From Microvirga lotononidis (GTDB lineage: Bacteria; Pseudomonadota; Alphaproteobacteria; Rhizobiales; Beijerinckiaceae), in assembly GCF_034627025.1 (NCBI RefSeq), contig NZ_CP141048.1:2120001-2184000 (forward strand): a stretch of 64,000 nt of DNA, read 5' to 3'. Positions 17,031 through 26,803 of the stretch are shown here, one piece after another. Numbering within the stretch: position 1 is the stretch's first letter; each line of letters starts with the position of its first letter. Position numbers and translations under genes: made by a program. Below the pieces are notes generated by a model. The model saw only the letters and a list, made by a program, of their open reading frames with translations. It was not told where the DNA came from and ran no database searches.

Positions 17031-18998
17031 ATGCCGGATTTCGACCCTAAACTGGGCAAGCAGCTACCCCCGCCGCCGGCGTTGGGGAGCGAGCAGGAGG
17101 TCGGACCCGGCCAAGGTACTACCCTGGCGAAGGAGGCTGCCACTGCGGCGGCCCATCACCCGGAAACGCCGCATTCCCCCGAGATGACGCCCAGCATCGT
17201 GCGGGAGCTTTTTCAGCTCTTTCGCGACATGTTCCGGAAAGGGAAGGGCTGGCCCATGCTCCGTCTCGGAGCGGCCATCCTCGTCATCCTCGTCTTCAAC
17301 ATGTTCGGCCAGGTCCGGCTCAATCAGTGGAACGGCGCCTTCTTCGATGCGGTGGAGAAGCGCGACACCTCCGCGTTCTTCCATCAGCTCCTGGTCTTCA
17401 TGGTCATCGTCGGCGTGCTGCTGGCCCTCGTGGTGGCGCAAACCTGGCTGCAGGAGCGCCTGAAGATCCGGCTCCGGCAGCGCCTGACCCAGGTCCTGCT
17501 CGACATCTGGCTCAAGCCCAACCGCGCCTACCAGATGGGCTTCATGGGCGAGAACGGCGCCCAGCCCGACCAGCGGATGCAGGAGGATTGTCGCCTCTTT
17601 TCCGAACTCTCCACAGAGCTCGGAGTCGGCATGCTCCAGGCCTTCCTGCTCCTCGTAAGCTTCATCGGCGTCCTGTGGGCCCTGTCCGGACCCGTCAGCT
17701 TCACCCTCGGGGGGCGCGAGATCACGATTTCCGGCTACATGGTCTGGGTCGCCGTGGGCTATGCGGGAATTGGCTCCGGGCTCACCTGGCTCGTCGGCCG
17801 CCCGATGATCCGGCTGAATACGCTCCGCTATGCCCGGGAGGCGGAGCTGCGTTTCGCCCTCGTGCGCGTGAACGAGAGCGCCGAGAGCGTCGCCCTCTAT
17901 AACGGGGAACCGGACGAGCGCCGCAACCTCGACGAGTTCGTCGAGGCCGTCCTCAAGGCCTCCCGGCGTCTCTCCGGCGGCCTGGCCCGCCTGACCTGGA
18001 TCACCTCCGGGTACGGCTGGCTCGCCATCGTCGTGCCGATCCTCGCCGCCGCGCCGGATTACTTCGCGGGACGCCTGTCTTTCGGCGAGATGATGATGGT
18101 GGTCGGCGCCTTCAATCAGGTGCAGTCGGCCCTGCGCTACTTCGTCGACAACTTCCCGAAGATCGCCGATTGGCGCTCCGCGGTCCTGCGCGTCGCCACC
18201 TTCCGGCAGGCCGCCATCGACCTCGACGAGGTCACGGCCGAGAGCCGCAAGATCGAGATCGGCCCTCATCCCAAGGGCTGGCTCAGCTTCGAGAGCGTCT
18301 CCATCGCGCTCAACGACGGCAGCATCCTCATCGAGGATGCGACGGCCGAGATCCAGCCCGGCGAGCGGGTGCTGATCATGGGCGAATCGGGCGCCGGCAA
18401 GAGCACGCTGTTCCGGGCCATTTCCGGTCTCTGGCCTTGGGGTTCCGGCAAGGTCCGCATTCCCAAGGCGGAGGAGATGATGTTCCTGCCGCAGCGTCCC
18501 TATCTTCCCTTGGGGTCGCTCAGGGCCGCGATCAGCTACCCGGCCTCGCCCAACACGTTCGACGATGCCCGGATCCGTGAGGCTCTTGAACGCTGCGGCC
18601 TGGGTGAGTTCGTCGATATGCTCGACAAGCATGAGCGCTGGGACCGCAGCCTGTCGCTGGGCCAGCAGCAGCGGGTGGCTTTTGCCCGGGTGCTGCTGCA
18701 CCGGCCGAAATGGGTGTTCATGGATGAGGCGACCTCCGCCCTCGACGAGGAGAACCAGGCCTCCATGCTTGCGCTGTTCGAGAACGAGCTGAAGGGCGCG
18801 AGCGTCCTGTCGATCGGTCACCGGCCCGGCCTCGAGGAGTTCCACACCCGCACCCTTCACATTCGCAAGACCAGGGAAGGGGCTATTCTCCTGGCCCGGC
18901 CCCGGACTCGGCAGAACGGGACCTCTTCGTCGAAGCTCGGTCCGAAATGGATCGGACGCTTTCGCCGGAGCCTGAAGTCGGTACGGAGCCGCGCATGA
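17031..18998 (+). CDS. SbmA/BacA-like ABC transporter, fused permease and ATPase
   Basis: 655 residues. A polar N-terminal tail is followed by an SbmA_BacA-type membrane domain with about six segments (LGAAILVILVFNMFGQVRLNQWNGAFFDAVEKRD at its start). The C-terminal ATPase has Walker A GESGAGKST near residue 450, signature SLGQQQR and Walker [15 protein letters not shown]. Relatives (YddA, Rv1819c) take up peptides, bleomycin or cobalamin; the substrate here is unknown. After the ATPase there is an Arg/Lys/Ser-rich tail of about 50 residues that looks unstructured. In rhizobia BacA-type proteins matter for host interaction, but they lack the ATPase domain. It sits on the same strand upstream of ndvA. 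Confidence 0.88.
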   Translation: MPDFDPKLGKQLPPPPALGSEQEVGPGQGTTLAKEAATAAAHHPETPHSPEMTPSIVRELFQLFRDMFRKGKGWPMLRLGAAILVILVFNMFGQVRLNQWNGAFFDAVEKRDTSAFFHQLLVFMVIVGVLLALVVAQTWLQERLKIRLRQRLTQVLLDIWLKPNRAYQMGFMGENGAQPDQRMQEDCRLFSELSTELGVGMLQAFLLLVSFIGVLWALSGPVSFTLGGREITISGYMVWVAVGYAGIGSGLTWLVGRPMIRLNTLRYAREAELRFALVRVNESAESVALYNGEPDERRNLDEFVEAVLKASRRLSGGLARLTWITSGYGWLAIVVPILAAAPDYFAGRLSFGEMMMVVGAFNQVQSALRYFVDNFPKIADWRSAVLRVATFRQAAIDLDEVTAESRKIEIGPHPKGWLSFESVSIALNDGSILIEDATAEIQPGERVLIMGESGAGKSTLFRAISGLWPWGSGKVRIPKAEEMMFLPQRPYLPLGSLRAAISYPASPNTFDDARIREALERCGLGEFVDMLDKHERWDRSLSLGQQQRVAFARVLLHRPKWVFMDEATSALDEENQASMLALFENELKGASVLSIGHRPGLEEFHTRTLHIRKTREGAILLARPRTRQNGTSSSKLGPKWIGRFRRSLKSVRSRA

Positions 18999-19099
18999 GG
19001 GGAACCGGTCCGGAGCGTCCCGGCTTTTCAAGCCGAGTGAAGTGCGCAACTCTTGGCCGGAGACGAAGTGCCCGACGTCACGTTCGCAGGTAGATCCCC

Positions 19100-20896
19100 A
19101 TGCGGCTGATCAGGTTGTATATCCGCGTTCTGGGCCAGCTCGGGTCCGACATGAGAATCGGCGCCCTGCTGGCTCTGGCCAACATCGCGCTTGCGATCTC
19201 GGCCTTCGCAGAGCCCATTCTGTTCGGGCGCATCATCGACGTGCTGACCCGGGCCCAGATCCCGAATTCGCCGCCCGTGACCTTCGGCGTCCTCACGCCG
19301 CTCATCCTCGCCTGGGTGGCGTTCGGGTTATTCTCCATTGGGGCGGGAGCGCTCGTGGCGCTGCATGCGGACCGCCTCGCCCATCGCCGCAGGCTCGCCG
19401 TCGTGGCGAATTATTTCGAGCATGTGCTCGAACTGCCGCTCGCCTTCCACACCTCGACCCATTCCGGCCGCGTGCTGAAGGTCATGCTCGAAGGCTCCGG
19501 CGCCATGTCCTGGCTCTGGCTCGGCTTCTTCCGCGAGCATCTCTCGGCGCTCATCGCGCTTGTCGTCCTCCTGCCGCTCACCGTGTTCCTGAACTGGCGC
19601 CTGGGGCTTCTTCTCGTGGCGCTTGTGGCGGTCTTCGCCCTTCTCACCGCCATCGTGCTGCGCAAGACGGAGACCCTGCAGGGGTCCGTGGAGCGCTACC
19701 ATTCGAGCCTTGCCGAGCATGCTTCCGACGCGCTCGGCAACGTGCCGGTGATCCAGTCCTTCACCCGCATCGAGGCCGAGAGCCGCTCCTTGCGGACCAT
19801 CATCCAGCAACTGCTCCAGGCGCAGAACCCGGTTCTGTCCTGGTGGGCACTGGCCTCCGTCGCGTCGCGCGCCTCGGCGACGATCACGGTCACGGCGATC
19901 TTCCTCATGGGCACATGGCTGCACCTCAACGGGCTCGCCACCATCGGCGAAGTCGTCATGTTCATGAGCATGGCCACCATGCTGATCGGCCGGCTGGAAC
20001 AGGCGGTGAGCTTCATCAACCAGCTCTTCATGCAGGCGCCGAAGCTGCAGGAATTCTTCGAGATCCTGGACACGACGCCCGCCGTCCACGACCGCGCCAA
20101 TGCCAGGAACATAGAGCGCTATCGCGGCGACGTGGTCTTCGACAATGTGAGCTTCTCCTACGACGGCAAGCGCCCTGCCGTGCAGGATGTGTCGTTTGGT
20201 GTGCAGTCCGGCGAGAACGTGGCGCTGGTCGGCGCGACGGGCTCCGGCAAGTCGACGACCCTGGGGCTCCTCCATCGCGCCTTCGATCCGCAATCGGGCT
20301 GCATCCGCATCGACGAGCTCGACATCCGCGACGTGACCCTCTCGTCCCTGCGGCGCAACATCGGCGTGGTGTTCCAGGAGCCGATGCTGTTCGCCCGCAC
20401 CATCCGCGAGAACCTCCAGGTCGGGCGGCCCGACGCCACCGACGCGGAAATGATCGAAGCGCTGGAACGGGCCCAGGCCATCGAGTTCATCTCGCGCCAG
20501 TCGGAGGGGCTCGACACGGTCATCGGCGAGCGCGGGCGCTCCCTCTCCGGCGGCGAGCGCCAGCGACTGTCGATCGCGCGCGCGCTCCTGAAGAACCCGC
20601 CGATCCTCATCCTCGACGAGGCCACGAGCGCGCTCGACGCCGCGACAGAACGCAAGCTCCAGCTCGCGCTGGACGAGGTGATGAAGGGCCGCACGACCTT
20701 CGTCATCGCCCATCGCCTCGCCACCATCCGCAACGCCAACCGCATCCTCGTCTTCGACCAGGGCCGCGTGATCGAGACCGGCACCTTCGACGAGCTCGTG
20801 GCGAAGGGCGGCCGTTTCGCGGAACTCGCGAAGGCGCAGTTCATGGCCGTCGAGGAGCCTCCGCCGAAGCGCGTGAGGGTATCGGCACACGCATGA
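19100..20896 (+). CDS. ndvA: cyclic beta-1,2-glucan ABC exporter NdvA/ChvA
   Basis: 598 residues, the family's normal size. The start [19 protein letters not shown] and the first membrane segment with [17 protein letters not shown] match NdvA/ChvA. An exporter-type ABC membrane domain spans about 1-320. The ATPase has Walker [10 protein letters not shown] near residue 378, Q-loop [15 protein letters not shown], signature [16 protein letters not shown] and Walker [13 protein letters not shown]. It exports cyclic beta-1,2-glucans to the periplasm, which serve in osmotic adaptation and, in rhizobia, in host interaction. No glucan synthase (ndvB) is in the window. The stop overlaps the start of the next hydrolase gene by 4 bp. 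Confidence 0.93.
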   Translation: MRLIRLYIRVLGQLGSDMRIGALLALANIALAISAFAEPILFGRIIDVLTRAQIPNSPPVTFGVLTPLILAWVAFGLFSIGAGALVALHADRLAHRRRLAVVANYFEHVLELPLAFHTSTHSGRVLKVMLEGSGAMSWLWLGFFREHLSALIALVVLLPLTVFLNWRLGLLLVALVAVFALLTAIVLRKTETLQGSVERYHSSLAEHASDALGNVPVIQSFTRIEAESRSLRTIIQQLLQAQNPVLSWWALASVASRASATITVTAIFLMGTWLHLNGLATIGEVVMFMSMATMLIGRLEQAVSFINQLFMQAPKLQEFFEILDTTPAVHDRANARNIERYRGDVVFDNVSFSYDGKRPAVQDVSFGVQSGENVALVGATGSGKSTTLGLLHRAFDPQSGCIRIDELDIRDVTLSSLRRNIGVVFQEPMLFARTIRENLQVGRPDATDAEMIEALERAQAIEFISRQSEGLDTVIGERGRSLSGGERQRLSIARALLKNPPILILDEATSALDAATERKLQLALDEVMKGRTTFVIAHRLATIRNANRILVFDQGRVIETGTFDELVAKGGRFAELAKAQFMAVEEPPPKRVRVSAHA

Positions 20897-21762
20897 AACA
20901 GGCCTTCGATCCACGGATCCCGGGCACCCGTTATCAGATCGACGGCGTGACGCTTCATGCCATCGAGGCGGGAGCGCAAGATGGGCCCCTCATCATTTTG
21001 CTCCACGGCTTTCCCGAGTTCTGGTGGGGCTGGCGCTACCAGATCGGCCCTCTGGCGGACGCGGGCTTTCGTGTGCTCGTGCCCGACCAGCGCGGCTACA
21101 ACCTCAGCGACAAGCCCGAGGGGCGGCGCGCCTACGATCTCGAGAGATTGGCGAGGGACGTCGTGGGGCTGGCAGATGCGCTTGGACGCGAGAAGTTTTC
21201 CGTCGTCGGCCACGACTGGGGCGGGCTCGTCGCCTGGTGGACGGCCTCGCGCTATCCGGATCGCGTCGAGAAACTCGTCGTGCTCAATGCGCCTCATCCG
21301 GCCGTTGCGGGATCCTATATGCGCTCGCATCCGAGCCAGATGGTGCGAAGCCTCTATGTGGGGTTTTTCCAGATCCCGTTTCTGCCCGAGGCCATGCTCT
21401 CGGCCAACGGCCATCGCAGCCTCAAGGACGCGCTTCGGCGCACGAGTCGGCCCGGCACGTTCTCCGACGAGGATCTCGCACGATACGAGACAGCCTGGGT
21501 GCAGCCCGGCGCAGTCACGGCCATGCTCAACTGGTACCGGGCACTGCCGTTCAAGCCCGACATGAAGGATCCCACGGTCCGCGCCCCGACGTTCGTCATC
21601 TGGGGCACGCGCGACCGGTTTCTCGAACGGGGCTTGGCGGAGGCGAGCCTTGCCCTGTGCCGCTCAGGCGACGTTCGCTGGATCGAGACCGCCACCCATT
21701 GGGTCCAGCACGAGGAGCCGGAGGCCGTGAACGCGGCCATGGTGGAGTTTTTGAAAGCCTGA
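20893..21762 (+). CDS. alpha/beta hydrolase, epoxide hydrolase-like
   Basis: 289 residues. The oxyanion motif [11 protein letters not shown] is followed by the nucleophile elbow [11 protein letters not shown]. The acid at the elbow is aspartate, as in epoxide hydrolases and haloalkane/haloacetate dehalogenases rather than serine esterases. The catalytic histidine candidate lies in [13 protein letters not shown] near the C-terminus, and [12 protein letters not shown] carries the charge-relay acid. A cap domain lies between. It probably hydrolyses small epoxides or C-halogen bonds; the substrate is unknown. The start overlaps the ndvA stop (ATGA), so translation is coupled, although a metabolic link to glucan export is not obvious. 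Confidence 0.88.
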   Translation: MKQAFDPRIPGTRYQIDGVTLHAIEAGAQDGPLIILLHGFPEFWWGWRYQIGPLADAGFRVLVPDQRGYNLSDKPEGRRAYDLERLARDVVGLADALGREKFSVVGHDWGGLVAWWTASRYPDRVEKLVVLNAPHPAVAGSYMRSHPSQMVRSLYVGFFQIPFLPEAMLSANGHRSLKDALRRTSRPGTFSDEDLARYETAWVQPGAVTAMLNWYRALPFKPDMKDPTVRAPTFVIWGTRDRFLERGLAEASLALCRSGDVRWIETATHWVQHEEPEAVNAAMVEFLKA

Positions 21763-21788
21763 AAGTTAAGTCCATCAATCTCTGACTT

Positions 21789-21881
21789 CATCCTGAGGCG
21801 CAGCGCAGCTGCGTCTCGAAGGAGGGTCCGGAGAGCGCTGAAAGCGCCCTGATCCTTCGAGACGCTTCGCTCCTCAGGATG
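21789..21881. repeat. palindromic intergenic repeat, family C
   Basis: The outer arms CATCCTGAGG and CCTCAGGATG enclose inner arms TCTCGAAGGA and TCCTTCGAGA, so the 93-bp unit can fold into a long stem. It sits between two convergent genes. This kind of element is widespread in Rhizobiales genomes; only one copy is present here. Confidence 0.8.
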
Positions 21882-21909
21882 AGGGCTTAGGCGGGTGCGA
21901 GTCTCGATC

Positions 21910-23208
21910 TCACTCGACCCGGGGGCGCACCAGGGCGAGCGGCGTGATTCTCAACGCCATGATCCGGTTGCGCGACTTGCGCAGGACCTGGAAACGGAAG
22001 CCGTGGAAGGTGAAGATCTGGCCCGTGTCGGGAATGGTCTGCGCCTCGTGGATGACGAGGCCCGCGATGGTGGTCGCCTCCTCGTCGGGCAAGTTCCAGT
22101 CCATGGCCCGGTTGAGGTCGCGGATCGGCACCGAGCCGTCCACGTTCACCGAGCCGTTCGGCTGCGGCCGCACGCCCTGGACCGAGAGGTCGTGCTCGTC
22201 CTTGATGTCGCCGACGATCTCTTCGAGGATGTCCTCCAGGGTCACCAGTCCCATCACCTCGCCGTATTCGTCGACCACGAGGGCGAAGTGGGTCTTCTTG
22301 GCGAGGAAGGCCTTCAGCTGGTCGCGCAGGGACGTGGTGTCGGGCACGAACCAGGTTTCAAGCGCGATCGCCTCGACCCTCAGCTTGCTCGCATCGCCGC
22401 CGACCGCGTCGAGGGCGCGCAGGAGATCCTTGGCATGGAGCACGCCGACGATGTTCTCCTGGCTCCCGCGCCAGAGCGGCATGCGGGTATAGGGCGAGGA
22501 GAGCACCTCGCGGACGATCTCTTCCGACGAGAGATCCGCGTTGATGGTGCGCATCTTGGTGCGGTGGACCATGACCTCCGAGACCGTCAGGTCCTCGAGG
22601 TCGAGGAGGCCGCCCAGCATGTCGCGCTCGACCTTCGCGACGCCGCCTTCCTTGTGCAGCAGCGCCACCTGTCCGCGGATCTCTTCCGAGGCGGAGAGGA
22701 TCGGCGTGTTCGCCCCGATCCGGATGCCGAAGGGGAGCAGCATGAGCCGCACGATCCGCTCGATGGCGAGCGCGAGCGGTCCGATAAACGCCACGGCCCA
22801 TGTCATGGGGCGCGAGAGAGCGAGAGACACGGTCTCGGGTGACGAGATGGCAAGGGTCTTCGGCAGCACCTCGGCGAAGACGATCACCAGGATCGACATG
22901 AGCACGGTGGCGTAGATCGCGCCCTCGTGGCCGAAGATCGCCACGAGCACGCTGGTGGCGAAGGACGAGACGCCGATATTGACGATGTTGTTGCCGATCA
23001 GCACCGTGCCGATGAAGCGCTCGCGCATTTCGAGAAGGCGGTTGACCAACTTGGCGCGCTTGTCGCCGCCTCTCTCGAGAACCAGCATGCGGGAGCGCGA
23101 CGAGCCCGTGAAGGCCGTCTCCCCGGCCGAGAAGAAGGCCGAGAGCAGAAGGCAGAAGATGACCACCAGGGCGGCAAACCAGAGATCGCCGGAGGATTCT
23201 TCGATCAT
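21910..23208 (-). CDS. hemolysin/CorC-type protein: CNNM + CBS pair + CorC_HlyC domain
   Basis: 432 residues. Three to four N-terminal hydrophobic segments with LSAFFSAGETAFTGSSRSR form the CNNM (DUF21) domain. A CBS pair follows (VMVHRTKMRTINAD and HFALVVDEYGEVMGLVTLEDILEEIVG), then the C-terminal CorC_HlyC domain with AGLVIHEAQTIPDTG. The family comprises inner-membrane proteins implicated in magnesium/cobalt efflux; hemolysin is only a historical name. The ATG at 23208 overlaps the aroB stop by 4 bp, and the frame upstream of it lies inside aroB and is not coding. It is the last gene of the aroK-aroB operon. Confidence 0.92.
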   Translation of the reverse strand: MIEESSGDLWFAALVVIFCLLLSAFFSAGETAFTGSSRSRMLVLERGGDKRAKLVNRLLEMRERFIGTVLIGNNIVNIGVSSFATSVLVAIFGHEGAIYATVLMSILVIVFAEVLPKTLAISSPETVSLALSRPMTWAVAFIGPLALAIERIVRLMLLPFGIRIGANTPILSASEEIRGQVALLHKEGGVAKVERDMLGGLLDLEDLTVSEVMVHRTKMRTINADLSSEEIVREVLSSPYTRMPLWRGSQENIVGVLHAKDLLRALDAVGGDASKLRVEAIALETWFVPDTTSLRDQLKAFLAKKTHFALVVDEYGEVMGLVTLEDILEEIVGDIKDEHDLSVQGVRPQPNGSVNVDGSVPIRDLNRAMDWNLPDEEATTIAGLVIHEAQTIPDTGQIFTFHGFRFQVLRKSRNRIMALRITPLALVRPRVE

Positions 23209-24353
23209 GAGCGTGACGGGTCGAGTTCGCTGTCCAGGAAGCTGCGGACCTTGTCGGCCTCGATGCCGGGAGCGATGAAGCTCTGCCCGATGCCCCGGGC
23301 CAGGATGAAGGTCAGGGCGCCGCCCTTCACCTTCTTGTCCTGGGCCATGGCGTCGAGAAGATCGTCGACCGTGCCGCAGCCACCGGGAACATGGGCGAGG
23401 CGCGTCGGAAGTCCAGCGGCCGACAGGTGCGCCTCCACGCGCTCGGCATCCGACGGCGGGCACAGGCCGAGCGCGGCGGAGAAGCGGAAGGCGAGGGCCA
23501 GCCCGATGGCGACGCCCTCGCCATGGACGAGGCGGGCGGAATCGTAAGCCGTGATCCGCTCGAGGGCGTGGCCGAAGGTATGGCCGAGATTGAGCAGGGC
23601 GCGGTCGCCGTTCTCATGCTCGTCGCGCACCACCACGGCGGCCTTGGCCCGGCAGCTCTGGGCCACGGCCTCGTCCCGCTCCGGGCCGCCGGCGAAGACG
23701 CCCTGCCAGTTGGCCTCGCACCACGAAAAGAAGCGCTCGTCGTCGATGAGCCCGTATTTCGCCACCTCGGCATAACCGGCGCGCATCTCGCGGACCGGCA
23801 GGGTGTCGAGGAGGGCCGTGTCGGCCAGGACCAGGCTCGGCTGGTGGAACGCCCCGACGAGATTCTTGCCGTGGCGGGAATTGATGCCGGTCTTGCCGCC
23901 GACGGAGGAATCGACCTGGGACAGCAGGGTGGTCGGCACCTGGACGAAGCGCACGCCCCGGCGCGCGACGGCGGCCGCGAAGCCCGCCAGGTCCCCGATC
24001 ACGCCCCCGCCGAGCGCCACCACCAAGTCGCCGCGCTCGATCTTCGCGGCGAGCACCGCGTCGCAGACCCGTTCCAGGCTGGCATAGGATTTGGTGGCCT
24101 CGCCGGGAGGCAACGTGACCACGGACGTGCGCAGTCCCTGGGCCTCCAGGGCGCCCGCGAGAAGCCCGGCATAAAGCGGCCCCACATGCTCGTCCGTCAC
24201 GATGGCGGCTGCGCGGGCGCCCAAACGCGCGATCCGCGTCCCGGCCGTTTCGATCAGGCCGCGCCCGACCAGGATGTCGTAGGCCCGGTCGCCGAGCGGG
24301 ACCGGGACCGTGATGAAGGAGGCGCCCTCCGTAAGGGCGGCGAGGGGCGTCAT
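23205..24353 (-). CDS. aroB: 3-dehydroquinate synthase
   Basis: 382 residues. It contains the NAD-binding GDLVVALGGGVIGDLAGF, the substrate loop PTTLLSQVDSSVGGKTGIN, the metal ligands GYAEVAKYG (Glu) and LNLGHTFGHALE (His), and a further histidine in VHGEGVAIG. It converts DAHP to 3-dehydroquinate in the cytosolic shikimate pathway. The ATG at 24353 gives a 4-bp overlap with the aroK stop and removes an arginine-rich, unconserved extension, so it was preferred over the GTG further upstream. The aroK-aroB order is the usual one in proteobacteria. Confidence 0.96.
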   Translation of the reverse strand: MTPLAALTEGASFITVPVPLGDRAYDILVGRGLIETAGTRIARLGARAAAIVTDEHVGPLYAGLLAGALEAQGLRTSVVTLPPGEATKSYASLERVCDAVLAAKIERGDLVVALGGGVIGDLAGFAAAVARRGVRFVQVPTTLLSQVDSSVGGKTGINSRHGKNLVGAFHQPSLVLADTALLDTLPVREMRAGYAEVAKYGLIDDERFFSWCEANWQGVFAGGPERDEAVAQSCRAKAAVVVRDEHENGDRALLNLGHTFGHALERITAYDSARLVHGEGVAIGLALAFRFSAALGLCPPSDAERVEAHLSAAGLPTRLAHVPGGCGTVDDLLDAMAQDKKVKGGALTFILARGIGQSFIAPGIEADKVRSFLDSELDPSRS

Positions 24354-25000
24354 GGTTCGGCGTTCCCTTGTGTTTCGCGGGCGAGCCACTCGGTGAGCGC
24401 CTTGACGGCGTCGGCGACCACCCGGTCGTGCGGCGCCTCGTGGGAATCGAGGGTGATGTCCGCCGTGGCATAGACCGGGTAGCGCAGCTCCATCAGGCGG
24501 CGCATGGTGCCTTCGGGATCGGGGTTCTGCAGCAGCGGGCGGGTCGCGCGCTTGCGGACGCGACGCATGAGGATGTCGAGATCGGCCTTGAGCCAGAGCG
24601 AGATGCCGTGCTCGGCGATGCGCCGGCGGGTCTCCTCGTTCATGAAGGCTCCGCCGCCGGTGGCGAGCACGATCGGGCCGTCCTGGAGCAGGCGCGCGAT
24701 CACGCGGCGCTCGCCGTCGCGGAAATGCTCCTCGCCGTGGATGGCGAAGATCTCGGGGATGGTCATGCCGGCCGCGGCCTCGATCTCGTGATCGGCGTCA
24801 CGGAAAGGCAGCTTGAGCGCCTGCGCGAGCCGCCGGCCCACGGTGCTCTTTCCGGCGCCCATGAGCCCGACGAGCACAATCGATCGCGTGCCGAGCAGGC
24901 GGCTGACGGGATGGCCGCGCTGGCTTGCCTGGTTTTGCCCGCCGACTTCATCGAGCGAATTGAAGCGGCTGATAGTGTTCATGTGAATGTCGTAGAGCAT
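24350..25000 (-). CDS. aroK: shikimate kinase
   Basis: 216 residues. The P-loop is VGLMGAGKSTVGRRLA. The shikimate-binding acid and arginine lie in FRDADHEIE and EEHFRDGERRVI, ATGGGAF is the second substrate loop, and RKRATRPLL carries the lid arginine. It phosphorylates shikimate in aromatic biosynthesis. About 35 polar residues precede the P-loop. The ATG at 24982 is an alternative to the one at 25000, and neither has a clear ribosome site. It is the first gene of an operon with aroB and the CorC-like gene, each junction overlapping by 4 bp. Confidence 0.94.
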   Translation of the reverse strand: MLYDIHMNTISRFNSLDEVGGQNQASQRGHPVSRLLGTRSIVLVGLMGAGKSTVGRRLAQALKLPFRDADHEIEAAAGMTIPEIFAIHGEEHFRDGERRVIARLLQDGPIVLATGGGAFMNEETRRRIAEHGISLWLKADLDILMRRVRKRATRPLLQNPDPEGTMRRLMELRYPVYATADITLDSHEAPHDRVVADAVKALTEWLARETQGNAEP

Positions 25001-25181
25001 CGGGCCAGAAAGTGGAATGCACTTTCGGAAGCTATCCGGAGCTCATTGCCCGCCTGAATCGGGCGCGGCGCCCTGTCACAACGATGTTATCCTGTTTTCC
25101 CCGTCAAACTTAACCGAAGTCAAGGACTTGCCTTCCCGGCGCAGGCATGGTTGTAGCGACCTAACGCTTCAAGAGGCTCAC

Positions 25182-25331
25182 GTGCCCACCCTGTTCCGAT
25201 TTCTCTTCGTCGTCGCCGTCCTCGCGGGCCTTGGCTTTGCCGCCATGATCGCCCTGGCGACCTTCGTCCAGCCCGATCCGCGCGAGATCTCGGTTCCGGT
25301 GCATACCAGCAAGACGCCCTCGTCTTCATGA
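25182..25331 (+). CDS. 49-aa single-pass membrane protein coupled to xerD
   Basis: The 49 codons start at GTG with AGAGG six bases upstream. A hydrophobic helix (FRFLFVVAVLAGLGFAAMIA) is followed by a short polar tail (QPDPREISVPVHTSKTPSSS). Its stop overlaps the xerD ATG by 4 bp, which argues that it is translated and coupled to xerD. As far as I recall, small proteins of this type precede xerD in many Rhizobiales and are often mis-labelled as histidine kinases; no kinase feature exists here. Function unknown. Confidence 0.72.
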   Translation: MPTLFRFLFVVAVLAGLGFAAMIALATFVQPDPREISVPVHTSKTPSSS

Positions 25332-26263
25332 GCGGCGCACGCCACGCCAGCCTCTTCCTCGACATGCTCGCCGCCGAGCGCGGCGCCTCCAAGAACACGC
25401 TCGATGCCTATCGGCGCGACCTCGACGATTATCTCGCTTACCTAAAGGAAATCGGCGGCCAGCCGGACAACGCCACTTCCACGGCGATCCGGGGCTTCAT
25501 GGCCAGCCTGGAGGAGCGGGGCCTGAAGGCCTCCTCGGCGGCCCGCCGCCTCTCGGCGGTGCGCCAGTTCCACAAGTTCCTCTACGTGGAAGGCTATGCC
25601 CCGGCCGATCCCACGGCTGCCGTCTCGGCTCCGAAGCGGGGCAGGGTGCTTCCGAAAGTCCTGTCCGTCGCCGAGGTCGACCGCCTGCTGCAGGTCGCCT
25701 ATGACGGTGTCCGGAACCCGGAGGCCACGCCCGGCGACCGGCTGCGGGCCGCCCGCATGGCCTGCCTGCTGGAGCTGCTCTACGCCACAGGCCTGCGCGT
25801 CTCGGAGCTTATCGCCCTGCCGAGCAGCGCCGCCAGGACCCGCGACCGCTTTCTCGTCGTGCGGGGGAAGGGCGCGAAGGAGCGGCTCGTTCCGCTCACC
25901 GATGCGGCCCGGGATGCGGCGCGCGCCTATATCGCCCTTCTGGAGGAGCAGAGAAAACCCGTCGGCCCCTGGCTTTTTCCGGCCGACAGCGAGAGCGGGC
26001 ATCTCACCCGCCAGGCCTTCGCCCGCGACCTGAAGGCGGTCGCCGGGGCGGCGGGCTTGAGGGCCGACAAGGTCAGCCCCCACGTGCTCCGCCACGCCTT
26101 CGCCAGCCACCTGCTCCAGAACGGGGCCGACCTGCGCATCGTGCAGGAGCTGCTGGGCCATTCCGACATCTCGACGACCCAGATCTACACCCACGTGCTC
26201 GACGAGCGCCTGAAGAGCATGGTGCGCGACCTCCATCCGCTGGCGGAAACCGGGGAGGGGTAG
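25328..26263 (+). CDS. xerD: site-specific tyrosine recombinase XerD
   Basis: 311 residues. The N-terminal SAM-like core-binding domain (SLFLDMLAAERGASKNTLDAY) spans about 1-100, and the catalytic domain has Arg in ATGLRVSEL (about 157), the HxLR box in SPHVLRHAFASHLL, the second His in LGHSDISTTQ and the nucleophile Tyr in QIYTHV (about 286). With XerC it resolves chromosome dimers at dif. The length and residues fit XerD rather than a phage integrase. The start overlaps the small membrane protein gene upstream. After its stop a 0.9-kb non-coding, repeat-rich stretch begins. Confidence 0.95.
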   Translation: MSGARHASLFLDMLAAERGASKNTLDAYRRDLDDYLAYLKEIGGQPDNATSTAIRGFMASLEERGLKASSAARRLSAVRQFHKFLYVEGYAPADPTAAVSAPKRGRVLPKVLSVAEVDRLLQVAYDGVRNPEATPGDRLRAARMACLLELLYATGLRVSELIALPSSAARTRDRFLVVRGKGAKERLVPLTDAARDAARAYIALLEEQRKPVGPWLFPADSESGHLTRQAFARDLKAVAGAAGLRADKVSPHVLRHAFASHLLQNGADLRIVQELLGHSDISTTQIYTHVLDERLKSMVRDLHPLAETGEG

Positions 26264-26275
26264 GGTTCTCCCACT

Positions 26276-26410
26276 GTCATTCTGGGGCGCCGAAGGCGAG
26301 TCCGGAACCCATAAACACCACGGTCCAGGAAGAGGCTCCCGGCGGCACAAGCATGTCTGCGCTGTCAGCGGTTATGGGTTCCGGGTTCCGCTACGCGGCC
26401 CCGGAATGAC
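26276..26410. repeat. palindromic intergenic repeat, family D
   Basis: The 135-bp inverted repeat has outer arms GTCATTCTGGGGC and GCCCCGGAATGAC and inner arms GGAACCCATAA and TTATGGGTTCC, giving a long interrupted stem. It lies 12 bp after xerD. It is a single copy here, but its outer ends (GTCATTC...GAATGAC) resemble those of family B. Confidence 0.8.
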
Positions 26411-26530
26411 GGCGCGGGGCGTGTTACCGCCGCTTCCGGAGAGAACGACGCCATCCCTGCCGTGAGGGCGGACGATCCCGGGGTCAAGTTCGGGGTGACC
26501 ATGACGGCGCGGAGTGCTGATCGGTTCCTG

Positions 26531-26797
26531 TCAAAGAGCAGCACCTTGGGGCCCGCAGCTTGCGCTGCGAGCCTTTACAGGAGATCGAGGGTGGCGCGAC
26601 GGGCCGTCCGGCTCGCTTGTGAGTGAGAATGGAAGAGCCGAACTGCTCGTCCCGCACGGTACTTTTAGGCGTTTAGACTTGGACCAGCACAGGGCTGCCA
26701 AGGGCCTCCCGTCGCAGGTGTGCGAGACCTGCGACCGGACCGTTCCCCACCCCACAACTGCGACGCCTCGCGAGCGCGCCCCTCGTCAGGCGGGGAT
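26531..26797 (-). ncRNA. candidate structured transcript, identity unknown
   Basis: A strong minus-strand promoter would start transcription near 26797. The downstream sequence folds well: a perfect 9-bp hairpin at 26711-26735 (GTCGCAGGT / ACCTGCGAC, 7-base loop), then CTTGGCAGC / GCTGGTCCAAG just after it, and GC-rich pairings near the 5' end. A 74-codon GTG frame also exists (26531-26755), but it has no ribosome site and an unprotein-like composition. Key motifs of tmRNA, RNase P RNA and SRP RNA were looked for and not found; 6S RNA cannot be excluded by eye. The 3' end is not defined. Treat this as a candidate only. Confidence 0.25.
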
Positions 26798-26803
26798 GGT
26801 AAC

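Noticed and set aside
19042..21762. 906-codon plus-strand frame spanning ndvA
   Set aside because: Only its last 289 codons (from 20893) are a real gene, the alpha/beta hydrolase. The rest is out of frame with ndvA and reads as low-information Arg/His/Pro-rich sequence.
21910..23463. Longer reading of the CorC-like gene starting at 23463
   Set aside because: The added residues lie out of frame inside aroB and are Arg/Gly-rich; the ATG at 23208 begins the membrane domain.
26531..26755. 74-codon minus-strand frame in the repeat-rich gap
   Set aside because: No ribosome site, codons pass through a perfect hairpin and the composition is unlike a protein, so it is treated as part of a possible RNA.
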